From Oscillospiraceae bacterium (GTDB taxonomy: Bacteria; Bacillota; Clostridia; Oscillospirales; CAG-272): DNA of 34,305 nucleotides. Shown here piece by piece: positions 27,101 through 33,885 of this stretch. The translations under genes and the position numbers were made by a program. Positions within the stretch are counted from its first letter, which is position 1; the number at the start of each line of letters is the position of its first letter. The stretch is from positions 1 to 34,305 of the forward strand of contig SVSV01000006.1 in NCBI GenBank assembly GCA_015064125.1, read 5' to 3'. Below the pieces are notes generated by a model. It saw nothing but the letters and a program-made list of their open reading frames with translations. It did not search any database and was not told where the DNA came from.

Positions 27101-27717
27101 TGAAGGGCTATTCGCTTGGCGCTTGGCGTGCCCTTGGTGTCAGAGCCGTGCCAACACAGGATCGCGTGCTGTCGCTTGACGGCTATACGCTGCCACCGCA
27201 AAGCACGCTGGTGGTCTGGGCAAAGCAGGCGGGAAACCCCTTGAGTGCCGCTGATTTTAATGCCCATTATGGGGTGAATCTGCTTGAGGGTGAGGATCTG
27301 CTGATCACTGAGAGCTTTATTCTGCCGACCTCAAACGGTGCCAAAAAGCTGGATATCCGTCGCGGCGAGGAAATTTTGACACGTGCGACCTACGGCTATC
27401 ATTGCACACACGATACTGACGTCGTGTGCGATAAGCCTCTTTGCTACGTGCACGCGCCACACCGTACGGTGACAGCGCGCTTTTTGCCGCAGGCATCACA
27501 AGCTGACCTGCTGCCCGGTCAGATCGTGCCGCAGCAGGTGCCGCGTACCCTGAAGGGCCTTTGCCGTAAGCGTGAGGCCGTGGAGGCAGAGCGCTCTGCT
27601 GTGCGGCGCGAGGTGTTTACGCGCCTGACGAAGGCATCGCTCGTGCCCTTCCGCGCCGCCGCGTTTGTTGCCAATGCGGTATCGGCCTTCAAGGGGTTCT
27701 TTGATACGAAGGAATAA
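24184..27717 (+). CDS. Large PHP-domain (CehA/McbA-type) metallohydrolase with lamin-tail-like regions
   Basis: A 1177-residue protein. A PHP metal-dependent hydrolase domain occupies about residues 515-760: GQVHSHTADSDGRGTPEEA (His523, His525), FAVTDHSH (Asp555, His556, His558), MFNHPEDAWGD (His637) and NEDNHGADWG, matching the metal-ligand pattern of CehA/McbA-like proteins. Residues about 110-260 and 935-1085 resemble lamin-tail domains (ITESAVCAP..AYLELKN-type and VEIYNHTQRTVDLKGYSLG). Segments between them look like beta-sandwich domains. Known relatives are usually exported, yet no signal peptide or membrane segment is visible here and the C-terminus is a basic amphipathic helix region. 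ATG 24184 follows AAAGGAG. The substrate (possibly a phosphoester) cannot be told. It is followed by a perfect palindromic terminator. Confidence 0.78.
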   Translation: MEFREFVHAPACRAFCGKPLTLQLLVPEEGILPSVYLLFEVMGEKPYSGKVRMHPCDGYRAEQSYTVLSATIEASHTVGDRLTYRFLKDNDESAAFTVPLCAPDLLPPLVITESAVCAPPYAPYLELKNVSDAPLDLFFFDLLTVSPDGTHRRTRLAEEEGRNMLPIQSTCALFFVGEPVTEKSRQEALAAIFTAYETKFPMACAELSARQPLYFFVPVVPAEDCPEGGVVFGRNHFGDGLFVVPHGKGVDEAVYAVKPLYTPEQRDSRYRMSAVWQFSSATPREGQLITPKGYPTPGFLGEWQSEVDFTCCEAPAVLPILPQARTYLADGDARISFAVIGGGTVSTARVFLRIGARYESFVATMDTNGYFTVVLPFSKVSRLGEALYYYIEVQGGLYAAALGSAEKPLVSAICDNCGPEILCCSPAPYQVLENEFSPEISIAYYDISDVNLGICALCLDGLNVSEHATWEQGQVRYTAKELAYGTHTVEITLRDMRGNRTYEKYDFAISDGREMSLFCGQVHSHTADSDGRGTPEEAYLYARDRSHMDYFAVTDHSHCFAPEDYEAQRAIADRYDAPGKFAALYGFEMTWHDVTGIWGHINVLNTKWICQDPEGVDLPAFNAQLAQHPEGIGMFNHPEDAWGDANEFHPFGEALRGIYALYEMNAARYHQGYALALAKGWRLGPLFNEDNHGADWGASGGMGFVLAPALTRENILDGMRRRRTYTTNDRTMRVFYRVNGEWLGSVLHAPTQLDVEINVTTEHEGGIGRLELLAEDSIVVAEVEAGALSEFCWRLELPPDFDYYYLRITGANTYTVTAPIFVEGRDALTLQKLQYGISEDAEHPHVVLASVKNTSDKVLTDVTVDLYLTDENAFTLRRLAPFEEVHVGKLAAGEVRTVSRRLPDVPRGHRVVAVVSGNCGKERYADTGYVMISPLTVTKLMPLTSAVEHGGAMVENPFAYVEIYNHTQRTVDLKGYSLGAWRALGVRAVPTQDRVLSLDGYTLPPQSTLVVWAKQAGNPLSAADFNAHYGVNLLEGEDLLITESFILPTSNGAKKLDIRRGEEILTRATYGYHCTHDTDVVCDKPLCYVHAPHRTVTARFLPQASQADLLPGQIVPQQVPRTLKGLCRKREAVEAERSAVRREVFTRLTKASLVPFRAAAFVANAVSAFKGFFDTKE

Positions 27718-27719
27718 TG

Positions 27720-27757
27720 AAAAAGCGCTTGATGCGAATTCGCATCAAGCGCTTTTT
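27720..27757. terminator. Perfect 38-bp palindromic terminator between convergent genes
   Basis: Arms AAAAAGCGCTTGATGCGAA and its exact complement meet at an EcoRI-like GAATTC centre with no loop. The A and T runs at its ends make it a terminator for both the PHP gene and, on the minus strand, glnS. A second 14-bp palindrome (GGTCGCGCGCGACC, 27780-27793) lies between it and the glnS stop. Confidence 0.9.
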
Positions 27758-27805
27758 TGCGCAAACGGTCACGCACGGCGGTCGCGCGCGACCGTGCTTG
27801 CGGTC

Positions 27806-29461
27806 TTATTTTTTGGGAAAGCTGTCCTTCAGGCCGACCACGCGGTTGAAAACACCCGCGTGCTTGCTGTCAACGCAGTAATAGCCGTTGCGCACAAACT
27901 GGAATTTTTCACCGGGCTTGGCATCAGCAAGAGAGGGCTCGATCTTCGCACCCTCTACACGCGTGAGGGAATTGGGGTTGAGATAATCGTTGTAGGTCTT
28001 ATCCTCGGGCAGATCGGCAGGGTTTTCAATGGTCAGGAGGTTTTCGTAAAGCATCAGGGTGGTGTCCTTCGCATACTTGGCCGAAAGCCAGTGAATGGTA
28101 CCCTTGATCTTGCGTCCGTCGGCGGGCATGTTGTTGCGCGTTTCAAGGTCGGCGGTGCAGAGAATACGCTCGATATTCCCCTGTGCGTCCTTGATGATCT
28201 CATTGCAGCGAATGATATACGCACCCATCAGGCGCACCTCGCCGTCGGGCTTCAGACGGAAGAATTTAGGGGGCGGCACCTCGGCAAAGTCAGAGGCGTC
28301 GATATAGATCTCACGTGTGAAGGGAAGCGCGCGCGTACCAAGCTCGGGCTTCTGGGGGTGGTTGGGGAGCAGGAAGCTTTCTTCCTTGTCGGCAGGGTAG
28401 TTGGTGATCTCCAGCAGGATCGGCCTTTCAATGGCCACACGACGGGGTGCGGTCTCGCCCAGCTCATCACGGATACAGTGCTCAAGCATGCTGATGTCAA
28501 CCAGGCTATCGGCCTTCGACACACCCGCCTCGCGCACGAAGCGGAAGATCGAGGTGGGGGTATAGCCGCGACGGCGCAGTGCGCAGATGGTGGGCAGACG
28601 CGGGTCGTCCCAGCCATCCACCATGCCGTTCTCGACCAGAGAGCGCAAATAGCGCTTGGACATGACGGTGTTGGTGATATTGAGGCGTGCAAATTCGCGC
28701 TGCTTGGGCTTCTGCTCAAAGCCGATATTGTCGATCACCCACTCGTAGAGCGGACGGTGATTTTCAAATTCCAGCGAGCAAAGCGAGTGCGTAATGCCCT
28801 CAAGTGCGTCCTGGATGGGGTGCGCGTAGTCGTAAAGGGGATAGATGCACCACTTGTCGCCCTGGCGGTGATGATGTGCGCGCACGATGCGGTAAATGGC
28901 GGGGTCGCGCATGTTCATGTTGGGGGAGGACATATCGATCTTGGCGCGCAGGGTCTTTGAGCCGTCGGGGAATTCGCCGTTCTTCATACGCTCAAAGAGG
29001 TCTAAGTTTTCCTCTACCGTGCGGTCACGGTAGGGGCTGTTGGTGCCCTTTTGTGTGAGCGTTCCGCGTGTTTGGCGCAGCTCCTCGGCAGAGAGGTCGC
29101 ACACGTACGCCTTACCGTCCTTGATCAGCTTTACGGCAAATTCGTAGCACTTGTCAAAGTAATCGGAGCCGTAAAACACACCGCCCGTGGGGGTGGCCCC
29201 CAGCCAGCAAAGGTCCTCGTAGATCGAATCGACAAATTCGGTATCCTCCTTGGTGGGGTTGGTGTCGTCGTAGCGAAGGTTGAAAAGGCCGCCGTATTTT
29301 TGCGCGGTCTCCACGTTGATCATAATTGCTTTGGCAGAGCCGATGTGCAAATAGCCGTTGGGCTCGGGGGGAAAGCGCGTGTGGATCTTCAAGGAGGGGT
29401 TTTCCTGCAGATCCTTGTCAATGATGTCGTGTATAAAATTACTGCTGATGATCTCTTCCAT
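27806..29461 (-). CDS. glnS: Glutaminyl-tRNA synthetase
   Basis: Class I synthetase charging tRNA-Gln directly; 551 residues, the usual GlnRS length. It has FPPEPNGYLHIGSAKA (HIGH at residues 39-42 as HIGS), RYDDTNPTKED, the GlnRS-specific insertion YDYAHPIQDALEGITHSLCSLEF, VMSKRYLR as KMSKS, and two C-terminal beta-barrel anticodon-binding domains. ATG 29461 follows AGAGGT. It is the last gene of an MBL-gltX-glnS operon, 13 bases after gltX. Most Firmicutes make Gln-tRNA through GatCAB, so a dedicated GlnRS suggests lineage-specific acquisition; whether GatCAB is also present cannot be seen here. Confidence 0.96.
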   Translation of the reverse strand: MEEIISSNFIHDIIDKDLQENPSLKIHTRFPPEPNGYLHIGSAKAIMINVETAQKYGGLFNLRYDDTNPTKEDTEFVDSIYEDLCWLGATPTGGVFYGSDYFDKCYEFAVKLIKDGKAYVCDLSAEELRQTRGTLTQKGTNSPYRDRTVEENLDLFERMKNGEFPDGSKTLRAKIDMSSPNMNMRDPAIYRIVRAHHHRQGDKWCIYPLYDYAHPIQDALEGITHSLCSLEFENHRPLYEWVIDNIGFEQKPKQREFARLNITNTVMSKRYLRSLVENGMVDGWDDPRLPTICALRRRGYTPTSIFRFVREAGVSKADSLVDISMLEHCIRDELGETAPRRVAIERPILLEITNYPADKEESFLLPNHPQKPELGTRALPFTREIYIDASDFAEVPPPKFFRLKPDGEVRLMGAYIIRCNEIIKDAQGNIERILCTADLETRNNMPADGRKIKGTIHWLSAKYAKDTTLMLYENLLTIENPADLPEDKTYNDYLNPNSLTRVEGAKIEPSLADAKPGEKFQFVRNGYYCVDSKHAGVFNRVVGLKDSFPKK

Positions 29462-29474
29462 ATTATTACCTCTG

Positions 29475-31124
29475 TTATTTTAAGCTATCGATCATTTTTT
29501 CAATGCGTGCCAGCACGCGCTCGCGTCCCAGCACCTGCATGGCGGCATACATGTCGGGCGAATTCTGACGGCCCGTAACAGCCACGCGCAGGAACATACT
29601 CACGTCCGCCACGTTTCCGCGGTAGGCGTCGGGATTCTCCTTGTAGGCCTTCATATCCGAGGCAAAGCCCAGCCCCTCGGCCACACGCTTGATCTTATCA
29701 AACCATACGTTCATATCGTCCCTTTCATCAAAGGTCTTTAAAAAGCCCTCAAGCGCCGCCTTGATATCGGCCTTTTCAAATTGATCGGGATAAGAGTCGG
29801 TCACGGTGAACCAGTCGTCGTAAAAGAAGTCAAGATAGGGGCGCACGTCACCGAGGACAGCAAAGTCCTTGCGCGGTTTTTTGCCGCCGCGGCCGATGGC
29901 GAGGATGGCTTTGGCATAAGGCTCGTCTGCGGTCAGATGCTCGTAAAGTGCCGTGTCGTAATCCTTTGCCCAGGCGACAGTCTCCTCATAGATACGGTCG
30001 GTCGACATGCGCGAGATGACGTTTTTGGAAACGTCGCGCAGCTTGGCGGCATCAAAGAGCGAGCCTGCGGGGTTCATTTTTTTGTAGGAGAACTTGAAGC
30101 TGTCAATGGGGGCATCGGGATTCTGGCGGCGCCATTCCTCAAAGTTTGAGTTCAGGACCGTCATCAGGTATTCGTAAACCGATGCAACGGGGAAGCCTGC
30201 CTCACGGTAATAGGTGAGGGCAAGCTCGGGGTCCTTGCGCTTGGAAAGCTTACGCTTGGAGTCACCGTCCATCTTCATCAGCGGCCCGATGTGCAGATAT
30301 TTGGGGGGCTTGAAGCCAAGGGCACGGAAAAGCTGTAAATGGAACGGCAGGGTGGGTAGCCACTCGTCACCGCGCACCACGTGCGTGGTGTGCATGAGGT
30401 GGTCGTCCACTGCGTGTGCAAAATGGTAGGTGGGGATCCCATCGGATTTCAGCAGCACGTGGTCGATGTCGTTTTCGGTCAGCTCGAGGTTGCCCTTGAT
30501 GAGGTCGGTAAACCTGATCTTGTTTTCAAGCGAGCCCGTAGAGCGGAAGCGCAGCACCCACGGCATACCCTTTGCAAGCGCCTGTTCAATATCTGCCATG
30601 GGGCGGTCTCGCCATACGGCCCATTTGCCAAAATAACCGTAGTTGGCCTTTTCGGCCTCCTGACGGGCGTGAATGTCGGCTAACTCCTCCTCGGTGCAAA
30701 AGCAAGGGTAGGCCATGCCTTGCTCGACGAGCTGCTTTGCGTATACGTGATAGATAGCGGCGCGCTGACGCTGGCGGTAAGGGCCGTATATGCCGTTGTC
30801 GCCATCGACCGTAGCGCCCTCGTCAAAGAGGATGCTGTAGTGCTTTAGGGATTCGATCAGCACCTCGACGGCACCCGGCACCTCGCGCTTGGCGTCGGTG
30901 TCCTCCACGCGCAGGAAAAGCGTTCCGCCCGATTGGTGGCACATGCGCTCGGAGGTCAGGCCCTGTACGAGATTGCCAAGGTGCACAAAGCCCGTGGGGC
31001 TGGGTGCCATACGCGAAACCACCGCCCCCTCGGGAAGCGTGCGCGCAGGGAAGAGTGCTTCCATATCCTCGGGTGTTTTCGTCACGTTCGGGAATAACAG
31101 TGCTGCAAGTGCTTTTGTGTCCAT
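29475..31124 (-). CDS. gltX: Glutamyl-tRNA synthetase
   Basis: Class I synthetase, 549 residues. Catalytic motifs are MAPSPTGFVHLGN (HIGH variant HLGN, residues 48-51) and KRKLSKRKDPE (KMSKS variant). The glutamate-binding Arg is in SRMAPSPTG. RVEDTDAKREV and YPCFCTEEEL fit GluRS. The C-terminal helical anticodon-binding domain differs from the beta-barrels of GlnRS. ATG 31124 follows GAGGT. Sitting directly upstream of glnS, it is likely a discriminating GluRS that charges only tRNA-Glu. It is about 60 residues longer than typical GluRS. Confidence 0.95.
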   Translation of the reverse strand: MDTKALAALLFPNVTKTPEDMEALFPARTLPEGAVVSRMAPSPTGFVHLGNLVQGLTSERMCHQSGGTLFLRVEDTDAKREVPGAVEVLIESLKHYSILFDEGATVDGDNGIYGPYRQRQRAAIYHVYAKQLVEQGMAYPCFCTEEELADIHARQEAEKANYGYFGKWAVWRDRPMADIEQALAKGMPWVLRFRSTGSLENKIRFTDLIKGNLELTENDIDHVLLKSDGIPTYHFAHAVDDHLMHTTHVVRGDEWLPTLPFHLQLFRALGFKPPKYLHIGPLMKMDGDSKRKLSKRKDPELALTYYREAGFPVASVYEYLMTVLNSNFEEWRRQNPDAPIDSFKFSYKKMNPAGSLFDAAKLRDVSKNVISRMSTDRIYEETVAWAKDYDTALYEHLTADEPYAKAILAIGRGGKKPRKDFAVLGDVRPYLDFFYDDWFTVTDSYPDQFEKADIKAALEGFLKTFDERDDMNVWFDKIKRVAEGLGFASDMKAYKENPDAYRGNVADVSMFLRVAVTGRQNSPDMYAAMQVLGRERVLARIEKMIDSLK

Positions 31125-31151
31125 AGTGTACCTCTATCTTTCAAAACAAGT

Positions 31152-31763
31152 TTAAAACAGATTATCAAGTGCTGCGCCGAGCTCGGCATGTGGGCCGTGT
31201 CCGGGATAGATCACGGTATCCCGCGGCAGTGTGGCGATCCTTTCAAGTGAGCTGACAAGCGCCGCACCGTCGCCGCCGTACAGGTCAAAGCGCCCGTAGC
31301 CTGCGGCAAAGATCGTGTCGCCCGTAAAGGCTGCGCCCTCACAAAGGAAGAGCGCCGAGCCGCGTGTGTGCCCAGGGGTCAGCATGCTGACAAGAGCAAG
31401 CTCACCAAACGAAAGCGTTTCTCCATCGCCAAAGAGCACGTCAGGGGCGGGGTAGGATCTCGGGGTGCCGAAAAACACCGTGTGGGCGTTCTTCTCGCCG
31501 TCTGCGGGCAGGTCCTTGTCACCTGCGGCAAGATAAACGGGGACGTTTGCTTCGCGCTTTACGGCATCAAGCGTGAGCATGTGGTCGAAGTGAGCATGCG
31601 TGAGCAAAATGCCGCGCAGCGTGGCACCCTGCTCGGCAAGTGCCTCTTGCACGTCGGGGGCGCGTGCCGTGCAATCGATCAGCACCGCATCGGTGCCCTT
31701 GATGACAAGATAGCAGTTGGCGGCATACCCGCCGGGCGTGATATTGATGATCGTCGGCGCCAT
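31152..31763 (-). CDS. MBL-fold metallohydrolase (glyoxalase II-like)
   Basis: A 203-residue metallo-beta-lactamase fold protein. The metal ligands are complete: THAHFDH (His56, His58, Asp60, His61), PGHTRGS, FTGDTIF and YPGHGPH. This pattern fits the small hydroxyacylglutathione-hydrolase-like (YcbL/GloB) group common in Firmicutes; glutathione itself is often absent there, so the natural thioester is unknown. ATG 31763 follows GGAGATGGG. It is the first gene of the MBL-gltX-glnS operon, with a promoter at 31796-31824, and the last gene before the accessory region. Confidence 0.88.
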   Translation of the reverse strand: MAPTIINITPGGYAANCYLVIKGTDAVLIDCTARAPDVQEALAEQGATLRGILLTHAHFDHMLTLDAVKREANVPVYLAAGDKDLPADGEKNAHTVFFGTPRSYPAPDVLFGDGETLSFGELALVSMLTPGHTRGSALFLCEGAAFTGDTIFAAGYGRFDLYGGDGAALVSSLERIATLPRDTVIYPGHGPHAELGAALDNLF

Positions 31764-31795
31764 ATACCCATCTCCGTTTCTGCCATTATTAAATT

Positions 31796-31824
31796 AGTAT
31801 ACCACATTTTCTGCGGCTTGTCTA
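31796..31824 (-). promoter_or_regulatory. Promoter of the MBL-gltX-glnS operon
   Basis: On the minus strand TAGACA (31824-31819), 17-base spacer and TATACT (31801-31796). A small dyad, CTTGT/ACAAG, overlaps the -35. Confidence 0.75.
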
Positions 31825-31846
31825 CAAGTTATATTGAAAATATAAA
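31818..31846 (+). promoter_or_regulatory. Candidate promoter toward the Rep gene
   Basis: TTGTCT (31818-31823), 17-base spacer, TATAAA (31841-31846). Its -35 shares bases with that of the divergent MBL promoter, so the two could compete. It marks about where the AT-rich accessory region begins. Confidence 0.4.
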
Positions 31847-31906
31847 TATATTTGAATGTTAAAATCTATTTTAGAAAGTCGAAGGAGTTATTGAGAGTTG
31901 AAAAAT

Positions 31907-32004
31907 GCCCGTTCTGAGCCGCGCGGAGCGCGGCGAGGGACGGGCGGTGCCCCCCCCCGCTAACAGGGGGGTACAAATCTTAAAAACAATGTTGTAGGGG
32001 GTAC
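31907..32004 (+). other. Structured region upstream of rep, candidate origin (dso/oriT)
   Basis: First, a long hairpin: GCCCGT (31907-31912) with ACGGGC (31940-31945), enclosing GCCGCGC/GCGCGGC around GGA. Second, nine C (31950-31958), GC, TAACA, then GGGGGGTAC (31966-31974), forming a C6/G6 stem with a short loop. Third, AGGGGGTAC recurs at 31996-32004, 31 bases after AGGGGGGTAC. From memory, the C-run/TAACA/G-run core resembles the nick region of Tn916/ICESt3-type oriT and Rep_trans plasmid origins; this is unverified. The ATG of rep is 8 bases downstream, so binding here could also control rep. Confidence 0.5.
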
Positions 32005-32012
32005 CGTAAAAA

Positions 32013-33284
32013 ATGGAGCATAAAAACGGTATTCTTATTGACTGGCTTTCGTTTACAAGCAAAAAGCTGTTTCCTGAGGATGTGATGGAGCTTATAGGTA
32101 TTACTTCCGGGTGGCAGTTGATGGATCGCGGCATTCGTGGTTATGGTGCTCGTTATTATAACGGATCTATTTCAATTCACTTTGGAGGCGTGCAAGATAA
32201 CGTTTGGTGTGAATTTTCGGGCCAAGGTTGTCGTACTTTTGAAAGTGAATCAACGCATAAAAGCTATGATTTGATTTTTGAGGCTTTGATGAAGCCTGAA
32301 AATATGATGAAGCTGACGCGTTTGGATATTGCTTATGATGATTTTACGGGTCTTTTGGATATCGAGCGCATTTGCGACGATACGCGACCGCGCAATCACA
32401 AATACCGCGCCAAGACCGATTATGCACAGGTTATAGAATCGACTAATGGTTTATCGTGTGATATCGGTTCACCGAAGTCACTTTTATTGGTGCGTATTTA
32501 TGATAAGCTCGCGGAGCGTTTGGCAAAGATGCGCGGCCGAGAGGAGCGTGAAAAGGTAAAGGAAAGTATTCCGTATTGGGTGCGCTGCGAGCTGCAGCTA
32601 CGTGATGAGCGTGCGCTGGAGTTTGTAAAGTATCTGATGGGTCGGGATCCTGTTACAAAAGTGTCCGCCCCACTTACGTTAGGACAAGCCTTTTGCGGTG
32701 TTATGGAAAATTATCTTGATTATGGCTATGAGGTTGCTGCTCGCGGTAACCCGAAGAAAAAGATTTGGCACCGTTTTGAGTATTGGCAAAAATTTTTGCA
32801 AAATGCGGAAAAGCTTTCACTTTATCGCAAGCCCGGTAAAGGCTATAATTTAGAGCGAATGGTGAACTTTGTTCAAAATAATGCCGGCAATGCTATTGAT
32901 GCTGCCATACATATATTCGGTCCCTCAAAATTTTTTGAAATTATTGAGCAACGTAAGATTTCACAAACGTCGAAATATATGGAGCTTATACAGCAGCATG
33001 GTAAGTATGCGGATAAGATTGATGAGGATATTATTCGTGAATATCGCGATAACAATGACACTGATATTGCTTTAGAATACTTGCAAGGTCAGCCAAAAAA
33101 TGAGGAGCGCTCACCGTGGTTTGTGGTGTTCTCTCAGTCGGGTCCACGTATTTGGAATGGGGTTCGGCATATATTGTGTGTGAAATGTCAGGAACCAAAG
33201 CCAATACATGCATTTGATAATGTTATGACAGATAGTAATTTTGGAATTTGTTACAAGTGTAAAGGAAAAAAAGGTAACACCTGA
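32013..33284 (+). CDS. Rep_trans-family replication initiator/relaxase with C-terminal zinc ribbon
   Basis: A 423-residue protein of the replication initiation factor (Rep_trans) family, related to rolling-circle initiators, Tn916 Orf20 and inovirus RstA. Matching blocks are LIDWLSFT (residues 8-15), MKLTRLDIAYDDFTGLLD, LLLVRIYDKLAERL (Tyr163 is the likely nicking tyrosine) and WVRCELQLRDERA. It lacks the N-terminal helix-turn-helix expected in MobT relaxases. The C-terminus adds a four-Cys module: CVKC (389/392) and CYKC (413/416), with EPKPIHAF between, like a treble-clef zinc ribbon. ATG 32013 has AGGGGG upstream at a long spacing. The gene is clearly AT-richer than the housekeeping genes. 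It probably nicks the adjacent structured region to start replication or transfer. Confidence 0.82.
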   Translation: MEHKNGILIDWLSFTSKKLFPEDVMELIGITSGWQLMDRGIRGYGARYYNGSISIHFGGVQDNVWCEFSGQGCRTFESESTHKSYDLIFEALMKPENMMKLTRLDIAYDDFTGLLDIERICDDTRPRNHKYRAKTDYAQVIESTNGLSCDIGSPKSLLLVRIYDKLAERLAKMRGREEREKVKESIPYWVRCELQLRDERALEFVKYLMGRDPVTKVSAPLTLGQAFCGVMENYLDYGYEVAARGNPKKKIWHRFEYWQKFLQNAEKLSLYRKPGKGYNLERMVNFVQNNAGNAIDAAIHIFGPSKFFEIIEQRKISQTSKYMELIQQHGKYADKIDEDIIREYRDNNDTDIALEYLQGQPKNEERSPWFVVFSQSGPRIWNGVRHILCVKCQEPKPIHAFDNVMTDSNFGICYKCKGKKGNT

Positions 33285-33313
33285 AGTGAAGCTATATAGT
33301 TTAATCAATATCT

Positions 33314-33367
33314 AATTTTGCCACGTGTTATAAATGCGCGGCTAAGAAAAAGCAAACAACACGGTAG
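33314..33367 (+). pseudogene. Remnant of a second Rep C-terminal zinc ribbon
   Basis: In one frame this stretch reads NFATCYKCAAKKKQTTR and stops at TAG, matching the true Rep end NFGICYKCKGKKGNT (residues 409-423). An in-frame stop at 33302 cuts it off from any start. The DNA has diverged at codon level, so it is a related but different rep terminus rather than a fresh duplication. It suggests recombination between two rep alleles or element remnants. Short, so chance similarity is possible but unlikely given the shared CYKC and its position. Confidence 0.55.
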
Positions 33368-33418
33368 TGTGTTTGAATATATCCCGACAAAATAAGAAAA
33401 GAAAAGAGGTAAAGAAAA

Positions 33419-33709
33419 ATGAAAACAGGGATTGTTGTAGGTAAAATGGAGCGTTCTTACGAAAAGGGTGGACAGCAGAAATTCGCGCGCGAGCTTCAGG
33501 TGGTGTGGGATGCGCCCAATCAGCAGAGAGATGGAGAGAGTGGTCAAAAGGTGGAATCGATTTTCGTTCGTTTTCCCATTGCCAACATTTCGTTGCATGA
33601 TTATTGTGGTTTTGAATACGAGCCGGGCTTTAATGGCCGTGCCGAAGTAGTTGATATCAAGGTTCTTGGCCGTGCTACGGTGATTATAGAGCTTCCCGAA
33701 GGCGTATAA
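33419..33709 (+). CDS. Small accessory protein downstream of rep, apparently frameshifted at its 3' end
   Basis: 96 residues as read (MKTGIVVGKMERSYEKGGQQ to ELPEGV). It looks beta-rich with no membrane segment. ATG 33419 follows AAAGAGGTAAAG. Just after the stop at 33707-33709 a different frame continues as YNGKAKLDIKIEPVKAV and stops at 33756-33758, with ordinary codons. Restoring two bases in GTGTAT near 33705 would join them into one protein of about 115 residues. I do not recognise the family with confidence. By position, right after a rolling-circle initiator, a single-strand DNA-binding protein is possible; the stretch VRFPIANISLHDY also loosely recalls DUF961-type conjugation proteins. 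Both are guesses. Confidence 0.6.
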   Translation: MKTGIVVGKMERSYEKGGQQKFARELQVVWDAPNQQRDGESGQKVESIFVRFPIANISLHDYCGFEYEPGFNGRAEVVDIKVLGRATVIIELPEGV

Positions 33710-33774
33710 CGGCAAGGCCAAGCTTGACATTAAGATCGAGCCTGTGAAGGCGGTTTAATGTCGTACATATCACA

Positions 33775-33829
33775 GCAGTGGGGGCTGTGGTATGTTTTCC
33801 ATTACGTCAATAACGCTGCCCCACAGCGT
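33775..33829 (+). other. Inverted repeats in the intergenic region after the small gene
   Basis: GCAGTGGGG (33775-33783) pairs with CCCCACAGC (33819-33827) with one mismatch; GCTGTGG (33784-33790) pairs with CCACAGC (33821-33827); and ACGCTG/CAGCGT (33813-33818 and 33824-33829) make a compact hairpin. These overlap and are mutually exclusive. They could be a single-strand origin, a packaging-type signal or a regulatory leader; no assignment is possible from sequence alone. Confidence 0.4.
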
Positions 33830-33838
33830 ATTGAACCT

Positions 33839-33866
33839 GGTGGGGAGTTCGCTCCCCACCTTTTTT
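33839..33866 (+). terminator. UUCG-loop terminator after the small accessory gene
   Basis: GGTGGGGAG (33839-33847), TTCG tetraloop, CTCCCCACC (33852-33860) and six T (33861-33866). This is a textbook strong terminator and separates the rep transcript from the genes to the right. Confidence 0.95.
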
Positions 33867-33885
33867 ATTGAAAGAGGTGATTCCC

